A stretch of DNA of 7,593 nucleotides from Thermoplasmatota archaeon (GCA_022866015.1 JALHTX010000274.1:1-7593); one strand, 5' to 3'; shown: positions 1 through 5,169, numbered from the stretch's first letter. Made by a program: numbers and translations. Notes: a model not told the origin generated them from the letters alone.

Positions 1-1
1 A

Positions 2-163
2 TTAAAAATTGTATTTAAACCAAAAGAACAGCGCATCGGCGCAGTAACCGATTTTCATTTTGAACCGGCAAATAACTGGAAACCATCACCTATGAATAAA
101 GAAAAAGAACGTATAAAAAAACTTGTTGAACCAGTATATGAATGGGTTAAAACAATGAAATAA
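2..163 (+). CDS. 3' end of an unrecognised gene (partial)
   Basis: An open frame enters from the left edge and gives 53 residues before TAA at 161-163. The C-terminus is mixed charged and aromatic: an extended part containing IGAVTDFHFEP, then a probable amphipathic helix rich in Lys/Glu that ends EPVYEWVKTMK. I do not recognise the family. Codon use and the coherent helix suggest a real coding end. It lies 39 nt upstream of the amidohydrolase on the same strand and could be in the same operon, although a TATA-like element in the gap may give the next gene its own promoter. The function is unknown because most of the gene lies outside the window. Confidence 0.6.
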   Translation, partial: LKIVFKPKEQRIGAVTDFHFEPANNWKPSPMNKEKERIKKLVEPVYEWVKTMK

Positions 164-170
164 GGTGAAG

Positions 171-178
171 ATTTAAAC
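171..178 (+). promoter_or_regulatory. TATA-like element for the amidohydrolase gene
   Basis: ATTTAAAC is centred about 28 nt before the ATG at 203, the spacing expected for an archaeal leaderless transcript. No SD lies close to that ATG; the GGTGA at 164-168 is 34 nt away. In an AT-rich window this match could be chance. Confidence 0.35.
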
Positions 179-202
179 ACCCTTTCTATATTTATTTTTT
201 CA

Positions 203-1114
203 ATGGAATTTGTTTCAGGAGAAATTCTAACAATTGATGGTTTTCTCAAAGGATATATTAGTTTTGAAAAAAATAAAATAATTACAACAGAGAAAGGCAC
301 TTGTCCAAAAAAACCAGTTGCAAAAGGATTAATTATCCCAACCTTTGTAAACGTACATACTCACATTGGTGATTCTTTTATTAAAAAGAAACATGCTAAA
401 TTACCAAAAAATCTAGAAGAACTTGTTGGTCCTCCAAACGGTTTAAAACATAAATTACTATGTCGTACCTCTAATAAAGAAATAGTAAATGGTATGATAG
501 ATTCTATTCATGAGATGAAAAAATCAGGTGTGTCTATTTTTTGTGATTTTAGAGAAGGAGGAATCAATGGTTTAAATCTTCTTAATCTTGCTTTAAAAAA
601 CCAAAATATTTCACCGATTATTTTTTCAAGACCCAACAATTTAAAATATACTTCTAAAGAGATTAATGATTTATTAAATTATTCCAATGGTATAGGTTTA
701 AGTAGTATTTCTGACTGGGAATATCCTGAAATTGTAAAAATTGCAAAACATGTTAAAAAAAAGAATAAAATGTTTGGTCTTCATGCATCTGAATGTATCA
801 GAGAAGATATCGATCATATTCTTGATCTGAAACCTGATTTTCTTGTTCATATGATTAAAGCTACAGAATCTGATTTTATCAAAGTTAAAGAAAATAATAT
901 ACCTGTTATTATTTGTCCTCGCTCCAATTATTTTTTTGGTATTCAACCAAATTATAAACTCATAAGAAAAACAGATACAAAATTTCTTATCGGAACTGAT
1001 AATGCAATGCTTAATAACCCATCAATTTTAGAAGAAATATTTTTTATTAAACAAAAATCAAATTTATTTTCAATACACGAATTACTCCATAATAGTACAT
1101 ATATAGCCTGTTGA
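203..1114 (+). CDS. amidohydrolase-superfamily enzyme (TRZ/ATZ/cytosine-deaminase-like), probably 3'-frameshifted
   Basis: The 303 residues carry the metal-site pattern of the amidohydrolase TIM barrel: HTH at 52-54 after the first barrel strand, H194-A-S-E197 (the HxxE typical of deaminases in this superfamily), H216 and D266 in GTDN. Such enzymes hydrolyse C-N bonds, often deaminating nucleobases, nucleosides or related compounds in the cytosol; the substrate here cannot be told. The N-terminal strand-rich segment (1-48) is the usual half of the beta-sandwich. The protein stops at LLHNSTYIAC, where the family normally continues with an alanine-rich helix and more beta-sandwich. A different frame reads directly on from 1114 to a TAA at 1168-1170 with 18 plausible residues (SEFIIIFLNHT). 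No SD precedes the ATG, but ATTTAAAC at 171-178 sits where a TATA box for a leaderless start would be. Confidence 0.85.
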   Translation: MEFVSGEILTIDGFLKGYISFEKNKIITTEKGTCPKKPVAKGLIIPTFVNVHTHIGDSFIKKKHAKLPKNLEELVGPPNGLKHKLLCRTSNKEIVNGMIDSIHEMKKSGVSIFCDFREGGINGLNLLNLALKNQNISPIIFSRPNNLKYTSKEINDLLNYSNGIGLSSISDWEYPEIVKIAKHVKKKNKMFGLHASECIREDIDHILDLKPDFLVHMIKATESDFIKVKENNIPVIICPRSNYFFGIQPNYKLIRKTDTKFLIGTDNAMLNNPSILEEIFFIKQKSNLFSIHELLHNSTYIAC

Positions 1115-1254
1115 AAAATTCTGAGTTCATTATAATTTTTCTAAACCATACTAAAAACATCGATGTGTAACGCTTTTCACATTTTTTCCTATCTGTAAAA
1201 AAACACAATTTAAAACAAACTGGTATGTTGGTATAGGTTCCCTTTAAAATAGCG

Positions 1255-1641
1255 TTACATCTCATTGAAACCCAACCCCTTTTGTTTTAGTTGTAGTTCT
1301 TTTTTACGCTGTCTGTAACGCCTTACTCGTAAACGATTACTTTTTTTGTGTTGTCTTTCTTTTAGTAGTTTTTCTTTTTTCTCCAAACCTGGTTTATTGT
1401 AACTTCCTCTTTTAGTACCAGGTTTAACCCCAGGTGGTTTTTTCTGTTCTTGGTTACAACCATAGTATTTTTGAAATATATAATCAACGATTTTCTTTTT
1501 CTTATCTGATTCAGTATAAGGCTTATAATTTGAATAATCAGGTTCAAGTTCTCCACGATAGATAAATCTGCATTTTTCACTACAGAAATTAGAACCAACT
1601 ACTGCTTCATTCTGGCAACCATAGGTGTTTAAGCATTTCAT
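1255..1641 (-). CDS. small zinc-finger protein with basic, bZIP-like C-terminus
   Basis: This 128-aa basic protein starts with a four-cysteine cluster, C3-x5-C9-x10-C20-x3-C24, with FCSEKCR at 19-25, as in treble-clef or FCS-type zinc fingers. A Pro/Gly/Lys linker (around PPGVKPGTKRG) follows, and then a highly basic helix near 95-122 (RVRRYRQRKKELQLKQ) that resembles the basic region of bZIP proteins. I infer nucleic-acid binding; no specific family is recognised. The ATG overlaps the stop of the upstream membrane-protein gene in an ATGA arrangement, and GAGG at 1649-1652 supplies an SD 7 nt away. It is the last gene of the minus-strand small-gene operon. Proteins of this kind are common in archaeal viruses and plasmids. 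Confidence 0.75.
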   Translation of the reverse strand: MKCLNTYGCQNEAVVGSNFCSEKCRFIYRGELEPDYSNYKPYTESDKKKKIVDYIFQKYYGCNQEQKKPPGVKPGTKRGSYNKPGLEKKEKLLKERQHKKSNRLRVRRYRQRKKELQLKQKGLGFNEM

Positions 1642-1787
1642 TTAAAAACCTCGGTATAATAATATAATAAAAACAGAATAATAATAATGAGAATAAGTAA
1701 AAACCACTTATGGATATAAAAGCATAGTCGACCAAAAAAACGACTAATCCAGGGTTCCTTATTTAAGGAAGTATCAGTATAAATCAA
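1638..1787 (-). CDS. small single-span membrane protein (TTG start)
   Basis: The 49-aa product has a polar N-terminus with aromatic and basic residues (KEPWISRFFGR), one strongly hydrophobic span at about 28-44 (WFLLILIIIILFLL) and a short tail YYYTEVFK. The open frame extends up to 1832, but no SD or ATG supports that longer form. I chose the TTG at 1787-1785 because GGGAGG at 1793-1798 is 5 nt away and because this TTG overlaps the TGA of the 31-aa gene (TTGA). Its own stop overlaps the ATG of the zinc-finger gene. No family is recognised; a small membrane protein of a virus or plasmid is the likely class. Confidence 0.55.
   Translation of the reverse strand: MIYTDTSLNKEPWISRFFGRLCFYIHKWFLLILIIIILFLLYYYTEVFK
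1649..1652 (-). promoter_or_regulatory. SD site fixing the zinc-finger gene start
   Basis: On the minus strand GAGG lies 7 nt before the ATG at 1641-1639, inside the coding end of the preceding gene. It supports translation of the overlapping gene by re-initiation or coupling. Confidence 0.5.
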
Positions 1788-1879
1788 AAACACCTCCCAA
1801 TAATTTTTAAACCATAATAGGATATCATACAAAATATGGATGAAGACAAATTTATTGATGAAGAATTAGTAAATAGCAT
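1784..1879 (-). CDS. 31-aa hydrophobic peptide gene
   Basis: An ATG at 1879-1877 opens a 31-codon frame ending in TGA at 1786-1784. GGAGG at 1889-1893, embedded in the last codons of the 69-aa gene, is 9 nt upstream. The peptide begins MLFTNSSSINLSSS, continues with a hydrophobic stretch (IFCMISYYGLKIIG) and ends RCF. Its stop overlaps the TTG start of the membrane protein. The case rests on the position and SD, and on the fact that it fills the only gap in an otherwise continuous operon. No family is recognised; it may be a small membrane peptide or only a leader that couples translation. Confidence 0.4.
   Translation of the reverse strand: MLFTNSSSINLSSSIFCMISYYGLKIIGRCF
1793..1798 (-). 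promoter_or_regulatory. strong SD deciding the TTG start at 1787
   Basis: On the minus strand GGGAGG lies 5 nt before a TTG codon in the membrane-protein frame. It is the best SD in the neighbourhood and is the reason for preferring the 49-aa form over the 64-aa open frame. Confidence 0.5.
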
Positions 1880-1882
1880 ATC

Positions 1883-2092
1883 TTATTTCCTCCAATTGTC
1901 AGTATGAATATCCAGAACTTGTTCTATCGGTACAATTTTAAATCCGTCATTAGTTCTAAGTGTCAATGCATTTTCATCTACTTTGATGAGAACACCATAA
2001 TAAAAAAAAAGCCTCTCAGGAAGCACCGTATGTTGCACCCCAACGGATATTAGTTCACCTAAAAAAAGTAAAATTTCCTCTTTATTTAACAT
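1883..2092 (-). CDS. 69-aa Sm-like / SH3-barrel candidate
   Basis: A short amphipathic N-terminal helix (about 3-17) precedes a strand-rich part, YYGVLIKVDENALTLRTNDG at 31-50. This matches the shape of an Sm1 motif (G-x-L-x-x-x-D-x-x-x-L-x-L), and VPIEQVLDI follows at about the Sm2 position. Sm/Hfq-type proteins form RNA-binding rings and are about this size, but the similarity is to the pattern only; another small SH3-like barrel is possible. The ATG is preceded by GAGGTG at 2104-2109, 11 nt away. It lies third in the minus-strand operon, 29 nt after the 52-aa gene, and its last codons contain the SD of the next gene. Confidence 0.65.
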   Translation of the reverse strand: MLNKEEILLFLGELISVGVQHTVLPERLFFYYGVLIKVDENALTLRTNDGFKIVPIEQVLDIHTDNWRK

Positions 2093-2103
2093 TTTTTACA
2101 TTA

Positions 2104-2109
2104 CACCTC
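2104..2109 (-). promoter_or_regulatory. SD of the 69-aa gene
   Basis: GAGGTG on the minus strand, 11 nt before the ATG at 2092-2090. The spacing is slightly long but it is the only SD-like sequence before this start. Confidence 0.5.
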
Positions 2110-2121
2110 TGATTTTTTAGT

Positions 2122-2280
2122 TCACCTTTTTAGATTCAATTTTTTTTTGCATCCTACCATATTTTTATTTTCATCTTTTAATTTTTTTAATTCAGCCTCA
2201 ACAATTATTAATCCATTTTCAACAGATAGCCCTGTTTTGTCCAAATAATCTTTAGCGTCTTTGTATTCTAAAAAATTCAT
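2122..2280 (-). CDS. 52-aa helical protein of unknown function
   Basis: The frame starts at ATG 2280-2278 and ends with TGA at 2124-2122. The start overlaps the stop of the RHH gene by four bases (ATGA), and AAAGGAG at 2289-2295 lies 8 nt upstream, so the start is well fixed. The product begins MNFLEYKDAKDYLDKTG and then carries a Leu/Glu/Lys-rich helix (VEAELKKLKDENKNM) likely to form a short coiled coil, with a basic end (CKKKLNLKR). I do not recognise a family. Tight coupling to a DNA-binding-type gene would fit a partner or accessory protein, but that is inference. Confidence 0.6.
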   Translation of the reverse strand: MNFLEYKDAKDYLDKTGLSVENGLIIVEAELKKLKDENKNMVGCKKKLNLKR

Positions 2281-2447
2281 GTCGTTTTCTCCTTTTCAAT
2301 TGGTAGATCTAAAAGAATTTTTTTTGTTCTTTCTGCTAGAGCTTTGTCGACCTCTTTTTTTAATACACCATAGATTTTTTTGTATTTTTGTAAAACAGCA
2401 AATCTCAAATTTTCGATTGCCTCATCTGAACAATTAATTTTTCCCAT
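2277..2447 (-). CDS. ribbon-helix-helix-type small regulator (probable)
   Basis: The 56-aa protein reads as strand-helix-helix: KINCSDEA (3-10), helix ENLRFAVLQKYKK (about 12-24), turn IYGV, helix LKKEVDKALAERTKKILLDL (about 29-48). The KYKKIYGVLKKEV pattern is typical of short archaeal RHH/CopG-like DNA-binding proteins, which dimerise and place the N-terminal strand in the major groove. The open frame begins at a TTG at 2471, but a TATATATATA element at 2475-2484 places the transcript start near 2453, downstream of that codon. The ATG at 2447 is therefore the better, nearly leaderless start. It is the first gene of the minus-strand operon and is a plausible repressor of the element. Confidence 0.65.
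   Translation of the reverse strand: MGKINCSDEAIENLRFAVLQKYKKIYGVLKKEVDKALAERTKKILLDLPIEKEKTT
2289..2295 (-). promoter_or_regulatory. SD of the 52-aa gene
   Basis: AAAGGAG on the minus strand, 8 nt before the overlapping ATGA start at 2280, inside the 3' end of the RHH gene. Confidence 0.55.
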
Positions 2448-2474
2448 TTTTTTCAGAGAATATCTCAACAAAGC

Positions 2475-2484
2475 TATATATATA
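2475..2484 (-). promoter_or_regulatory. TATA box of the small-gene operon
   Basis: The alternating TATATATATA is centred about 32 nt before the ATG at 2447. No SD precedes that ATG, as expected for a leaderless or very short leader transcript. Confidence 0.55.
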
Positions 2485-2565
2485 CATTGTGGTAATATTT
2501 TTTTTGTATGATATATGGAGAATATTATACTTTTTAGTGTTTAATTTCATTTAAATATTTTTAAA

Positions 2566-2589
2566 AACATTACTAAAAATAGTAACGTT
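2566..2589. promoter_or_regulatory. 24-bp imperfect palindrome, candidate operator
   Basis: Arms AACATTACTA and TAGTAACGTT match in 9 of 10 positions and are separated by AAAA. The right arm runs into the TATA element of the 156-aa gene, so a bound protein would block TBP/TFB. The half-site TAGTAA/TTACTA recurs at the recombinase promoter (4245-4256). The site lies between the divergent RHH operon and the 156-aa gene, so the RHH protein is the obvious candidate ligand by inference. Confidence 0.55.
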
Positions 2590-2596
2590 TATATTA
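2588..2596 (+). promoter_or_regulatory. TATA box of the 156-aa gene
   Basis: TTTATATTA is centred at 2592, 26 nt before the ATG at 2618, the spacing expected for a leaderless archaeal promoter. Its 5' edge overlaps the palindrome at 2566-2589. Confidence 0.55.
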
Positions 2597-2617
2597 TTAA
2601 TTGTATTATTGGTAAAT

Positions 2618-3088
2618 ATGTTAAGTAAAAAAGAAAGAAAAATTTTAAAGGATATATCAAAAAAATATAATCATTTATTGGATTTATTACTTGAAAAAAA
2701 TACACTAAAACAAGAATTAGATAAAAAAGAATTAAAAGGTAAAAAATTTAAACGAAAAATAGAGTTACCAAAAGAGATAAATCAAGTTACTGCAGAATTA
2801 AGTTTATATTTTAAAGATTTCTCAAATGATTATAAAAGAGTTTTTAAACATAGAATTAAAAAAAAAGCTAATCTTATGTTAGACGATTTAATTTTACTAT
2901 GTAACGTATGTATGATATTGGGTCTTTTTGATGAAAAAATGGCAATATATCGGTTGTTGCCTTTTGGTAATAAATTTGAAGAAAATCTAAAAAATAATAA
3001 ACAAGATTTGTTCAAAGTAGATTTTTTCAATAGAACAATCTCAGATTTAATAACAGATAAAATTCTCGTAGATTTTAAGTCAAATTAA
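2618..3088 (+). CDS. 156-aa basic helical protein of unknown function
   Basis: The frame opens at a TTG at 2609, but the ATG at 2618 is chosen because a TATA element is centred exactly 26 nt upstream. The first 70 or so residues are Lys/Glu/Leu-rich and likely coiled-coil (LSKKERKILKDISKKYN, then LLDLLLEKNTLKQELDKKEL), followed by more helices, a hydrophobic helix around 90-105 (LDDLILLCNVCMILGLF) and a mixed C-terminus. I recognise no family and see no signal peptide or clear membrane span. It is divergent from the RHH operon and convergent with the recombinase, so it belongs to the element block. The strong A bias of its codons contrasts with the recombinase next to it. Confidence 0.7.
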   Translation: MLSKKERKILKDISKKYNHLLDLLLEKNTLKQELDKKELKGKKFKRKIELPKEINQVTAELSLYFKDFSNDYKRVFKHRIKKKANLMLDDLILLCNVCMILGLFDEKMAIYRLLPFGNKFEENLKNNKQDLFKVDFFNRTISDLITDKILVDFKSN

Positions 3089-3108
3089 ATAATTTTTATC
3101 TTTGTTTT
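3089..3108. terminator. T-rich convergent intergenic end
   Basis: Only 20 nt separate the stop of the 156-aa gene from that of the recombinase. The plus strand has T runs (ATTTTTATC, then TTTGTTTTTT), the usual archaeal T-tract termination signal for the rightward gene. No stable hairpin is seen. Confidence 0.4.
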
Positions 3109-4239
3109 TTAATATTTCTTTTTTTCTAGTTTTAATTTTTGTAATTCTTGTACTTGTTTCATTTTTACTTCTAAAAGTTCCATCCTTATAACTTGCATTT
3201 CCTGTTGCATATTTTGAATTTGTTTATCTTTTTCTGCAAGTGATTCGTTGATTTCGGTTAGATCTGGAGTATTACTAAAGAACGTCATATTCGGCATGCA
3301 AGCTAGATACTTAGCCCCTCGATCTTCAATCGTCATCCTATCATACGCCCTTGTCATCTGTGTAGAATGACCCTCTAGGAAGTTGGCTAGATTTGAGTCT
3401 CCAAGGTAACCGTTATGATATTTTCTCAGGATATGAGGGTGGCAAATATCCCGCCTGGTTTTCTCATCCTTACCTATGAACTTGCTCTCCATACCTCCCT
3501 TAGCGATGAGTTTCTTCCAGATATAAAGAGCATTATCATAACCCATCGGAAATATTCTATTATCATTCGGGTTTTTCTTATGAAAATGGGATGTGTTCAT
3601 GGCTTGTTTAAGATAGATGTCCCGTTCCTTCAACCATGCTATAAGAGCTTCTTTTGCTTCCTCAGAAATAAAGGTGATGGTTTTCTGCTTTGTCTTGGTC
3701 GTCTGCGTTATATTTTTTCCTACAAGTCCCTTTTTTATAATGATTGTAGCAGGTGTCCTTGTAAGATCAATATCCTCAGGTGTTATTGCGAGTATCTCGC
3801 CTATTCGACGCCCACTTGATACCAAAGTCAAGAACAAAGCACGTGAGAGAGTGTTCCCATGACTCAGTATTTCTTTTATATCCTTTTTGTTGAGTATGCA
3901 TTCATCGCTGACAGGTTCGGCTCCCTTCACTCGGTTTTTAAGTATATCCCAGAACTCCAAGTCTCGTAATCGTTTATCATTTGCTACCATGAATTGTTTT
4001 ATGCCAGAGAAGTATACCCTTCGTGATAGGTAAGGCTTTCCATTCTTTTCATGTATCATGTATACTTCATTAAGGTCATTTTCATATTTCTCAAGGGTGT
4101 GTCCATTGTTAAAATATGTATTTATATCTTCACATATTAGTTTAAAGTAGCTTTCAATTGACGCCCTATAACTAGCTCTTGTATTTGGTGATGTAATTAA
4201 CCTTTTGTTCAGAAAAGTTTCAATCAAGTCGTTTTTCAT
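3109..4239 (-). CDS. tyrosine recombinase / archaeal integrase
   Basis: This 376-aa site-specific recombinase cuts and rejoins DNA through a 3'-phosphotyrosine. It has an N-terminal core-binding (SAM-like) domain at about 1-105 and a catalytic domain at about 115-310. The catalytic residues are visible: R145 in SGRRIGE, a Lys in the beta-hairpin TKTKQKT (184-186), H269 and R272 in HPHILRKY, H291 in LEGHS and Y299 in RAYDR. The extra tail of about 50 residues (328-376, ESLAEKDKQIQNMQQEM onward) is a predicted coiled coil. A TATA element centred 26 nt before the ATG supports a leaderless start. The gene is richer in G and C than everything around it, suggesting separate transfer. It is intact, unlike SSV-type integrases that are split by insertion. 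Confidence 0.93.
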   Translation of the reverse strand: MKNDLIETFLNKRLITSPNTRASYRASIESYFKLICEDINTYFNNGHTLEKYENDLNEVYMIHEKNGKPYLSRRVYFSGIKQFMVANDKRLRDLEFWDILKNRVKGAEPVSDECILNKKDIKEILSHGNTLSRALFLTLVSSGRRIGEILAITPEDIDLTRTPATIIIKKGLVGKNITQTTKTKQKTITFISEEAKEALIAWLKERDIYLKQAMNTSHFHKKNPNDNRIFPMGYDNALYIWKKLIAKGGMESKFIGKDEKTRRDICHPHILRKYHNGYLGDSNLANFLEGHSTQMTRAYDRMTIEDRGAKYLACMPNMTFFSNTPDLTEINESLAEKDKQIQNMQQEMQVIRMELLEVKMKQVQELQKLKLEKKKY

Positions 4240-4244
4240 AAAAA

Positions 4245-4256
4245 TAGTAATTACTA
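4245..4256. promoter_or_regulatory. 12-bp perfect palindrome at recombinase promoter, candidate operator
   Basis: TAGTAATTACTA is exactly self-complementary and lies between the TATA element and the ATG of the recombinase (6-17 nt upstream of the ATG). It uses the same half-site as the palindrome at 2566-2589, although there the half-sites are in the opposite order with AAAA between them. The position suits a repressor that blocks transcription initiation. Confidence 0.5.
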
Positions 4257-4260
4257 CTTA

Positions 4261-4270
4261 ATTTAAATAT
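4261..4270 (-). promoter_or_regulatory. TATA box of the recombinase gene
   Basis: On the minus strand ATATTTAAAT, preceded by a purine-rich AGAAAG (BRE-like), is centred 26 nt before the ATG at 4239. This indicates a leaderless transcript. Confidence 0.55.
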
Positions 4271-4304
4271 CTTTCTAAGTTAATTTAATTATTAAAGGAG
4301 AAAA

Positions 4305-4352
4305 ATGGTACAGTTTTTGGTACAAAAAAATAATACAATAAATGTAGCATAG
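4305..4352 (+). other. 15-codon minigene or truncated gene start
   Basis: AAAGGAG at 4294-4300 is followed 4 nt later by an ATG opening a 15-codon frame (MVQFLVQKNNTINVA) that ends in TAG. It contains TGGTACA twice, 12 bp apart (4306-4312 and 4318-4324), which could instead be protein-binding sites. It may be the stub of a gene cut off by the element or a chance SD/ATG pair. It lies in the gap between recombinase and RNase HII, where an attachment site might be expected. Confidence 0.25.
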
Positions 4353-4379
4353 TTTCGAAAATAATTATAGATTGTTTTT

Positions 4380-4403
4380 AGTATAAAATTTTTCAATTAT
4401 ACT
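4380..4403. terminator. inverted repeat downstream of rnhB
   Basis: AGTATAA and TTATACT form 7-bp arms with a 10-nt A/T loop, 12 nt past the rnhB stop. On the minus strand the flanks are A/T-rich but there is no clean T tract. On the plus strand TTAAATCTTTTTTT follows. It may be a weak or bidirectional end signal. Confidence 0.3.
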
Positions 4404-4414
4404 TAAATCTTTTT

Positions 4415-5071
4415 TTAAAAATCATCGATTTTTTTAATGCTTTTTTCTTTTAAAATATTTTTTGTAGTCGCCCAAGAACGCCTAACATGTGGTGGCAGAC
4501 TTTTATGTCTATCAAGCCATTTTCTTAGAAACTTTTGTGTTATAGGATCTGCAGGATAACCACTACCCATAGGAAGATTAAGTTTTTTTTCAAGTTCCAT
4601 AGCAATGTTTCTAATCTCTTCATCTCTTTTAGTTTTTGCAATAATAGATGCAGCACTAACAACAGGATAAATATCATCTGCTTTATGTTTTGAAACAATA
4701 TCTGGTTTAAAAGAAAGATTAGCAAGAATATCATCTGCAAAACGTTTTTCGTTAACATCTGCAGAATCAACATAACAAATATCAGGCTTTAATTTCTTAA
4801 TTATTTTTGAAAAAGCATTAACTTCAATTTCATTTAAAGTCATAACCTTTCGCATATCATCTATATCTTTTGCAGGAATCACCAAAATTTCATAACTAAT
4901 ACAGTTCTGTTTTATCTTCACAGCGAGTATCTCACGTCTTTTTGGAGTAAGCTTCTTTGAATCTTTTACTTTAAACTCAATAAGTTTTGAATCATCATTA
5001 AAATTCACACCGGCAACTACAAGGGGACCAATTACTGGTCCTCTTCCTGCTTCATCAACACCACAAATCAT
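4415..5071 (-). CDS. rnhB: ribonuclease HII
   Basis: The 218-aa protein cleaves the RNA strand of RNA-DNA hybrids and single ribonucleotides in DNA, with a role in removing primers and misincorporated ribonucleotides. The acidic catalytic set is visible: D6 and E7 in GVDEAGRGPVIGP, D102 in YVDSAD and D132 in KADDIYPVVSAASIIAKTKRD. The archaeal GYPAD motif is at 171-175. Length and the motif KSLPPHVRRSW match full-length archaeal RNase HII, so it appears intact. The ATG follows a weak TATA-like stretch about 27 nt upstream (5095-5103). It is divergent from tRNA-Thr. It is a conserved host gene and marks chromosomal sequence between two element-like regions. Confidence 0.95.
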   Translation of the reverse strand: MICGVDEAGRGPVIGPLVVAGVNFNDDSKLIEFKVKDSKKLTPKRREILAVKIKQNCISYEILVIPAKDIDDMRKVMTLNEIEVNAFSKIIKKLKPDICYVDSADVNEKRFADDILANLSFKPDIVSKHKADDIYPVVSAASIIAKTKRDEEIRNIAMELEKKLNLPMGSGYPADPITQKFLRKWLDRHKSLPPHVRRSWATTKNILKEKSIKKIDDF

Positions 5072-5133
5072 TATGTATATTGTAACTTAAGTTGGTAAAA
5101 AGATGTTGCGATAAAAAACAAACATATAGGCAG

Positions 5134-5143
5134 TTTTTTATTA
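5134..5143 (+). promoter_or_regulatory. TATA-like element of tRNA-Thr
   Basis: TTTTTTATTA is centred about 30 nt upstream of the first tRNA base, a reasonable position for an archaeal tRNA promoter. The whole upstream stretch is AT-rich, so the exact box is uncertain. Confidence 0.35.
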
Positions 5144-5169
5144 CAATATTTTATTCAAAACCTTTGTTT

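Noticed and set aside
698..946. Minus-strand 82-codon frame inside the amidohydrolase
   Set aside because: It overlaps the region encoding the HASE and H216 metal ligands and has no start signal or coherent protein character.
1047..1265. Minus-strand 72-codon frame across the amidohydrolase end
   Set aside because: It overlaps both the amidohydrolase C-terminus and the end of the zinc-finger gene, has no SD, and reads as random Phe/Ile/Tyr-rich sequence.
1836..1907. Plus-strand 23-codon frame (MDEDKFIDEELV...)
   Set aside because: It looks protein-like but is opposite the 31-aa gene and the end of the 69-aa gene and has no SD or promoter.
3415..3862. Plus-strand open frames of 134 and 81 codons opposite the recombinase
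   Set aside because: They are antisense to a protein with a full set of catalytic residues, and their translations look like shadow sequence without recognisable features.
1134..4430. AATTTTTC...CATCGAT similarity between 1134-1164 and 4388-4430 as att sites of the recombinase element
   Set aside because: The match needs a large gap and consists mostly of A/T runs; CATCGAT falls in coding ends of unrelated proteins. It is too weak to call a duplication.
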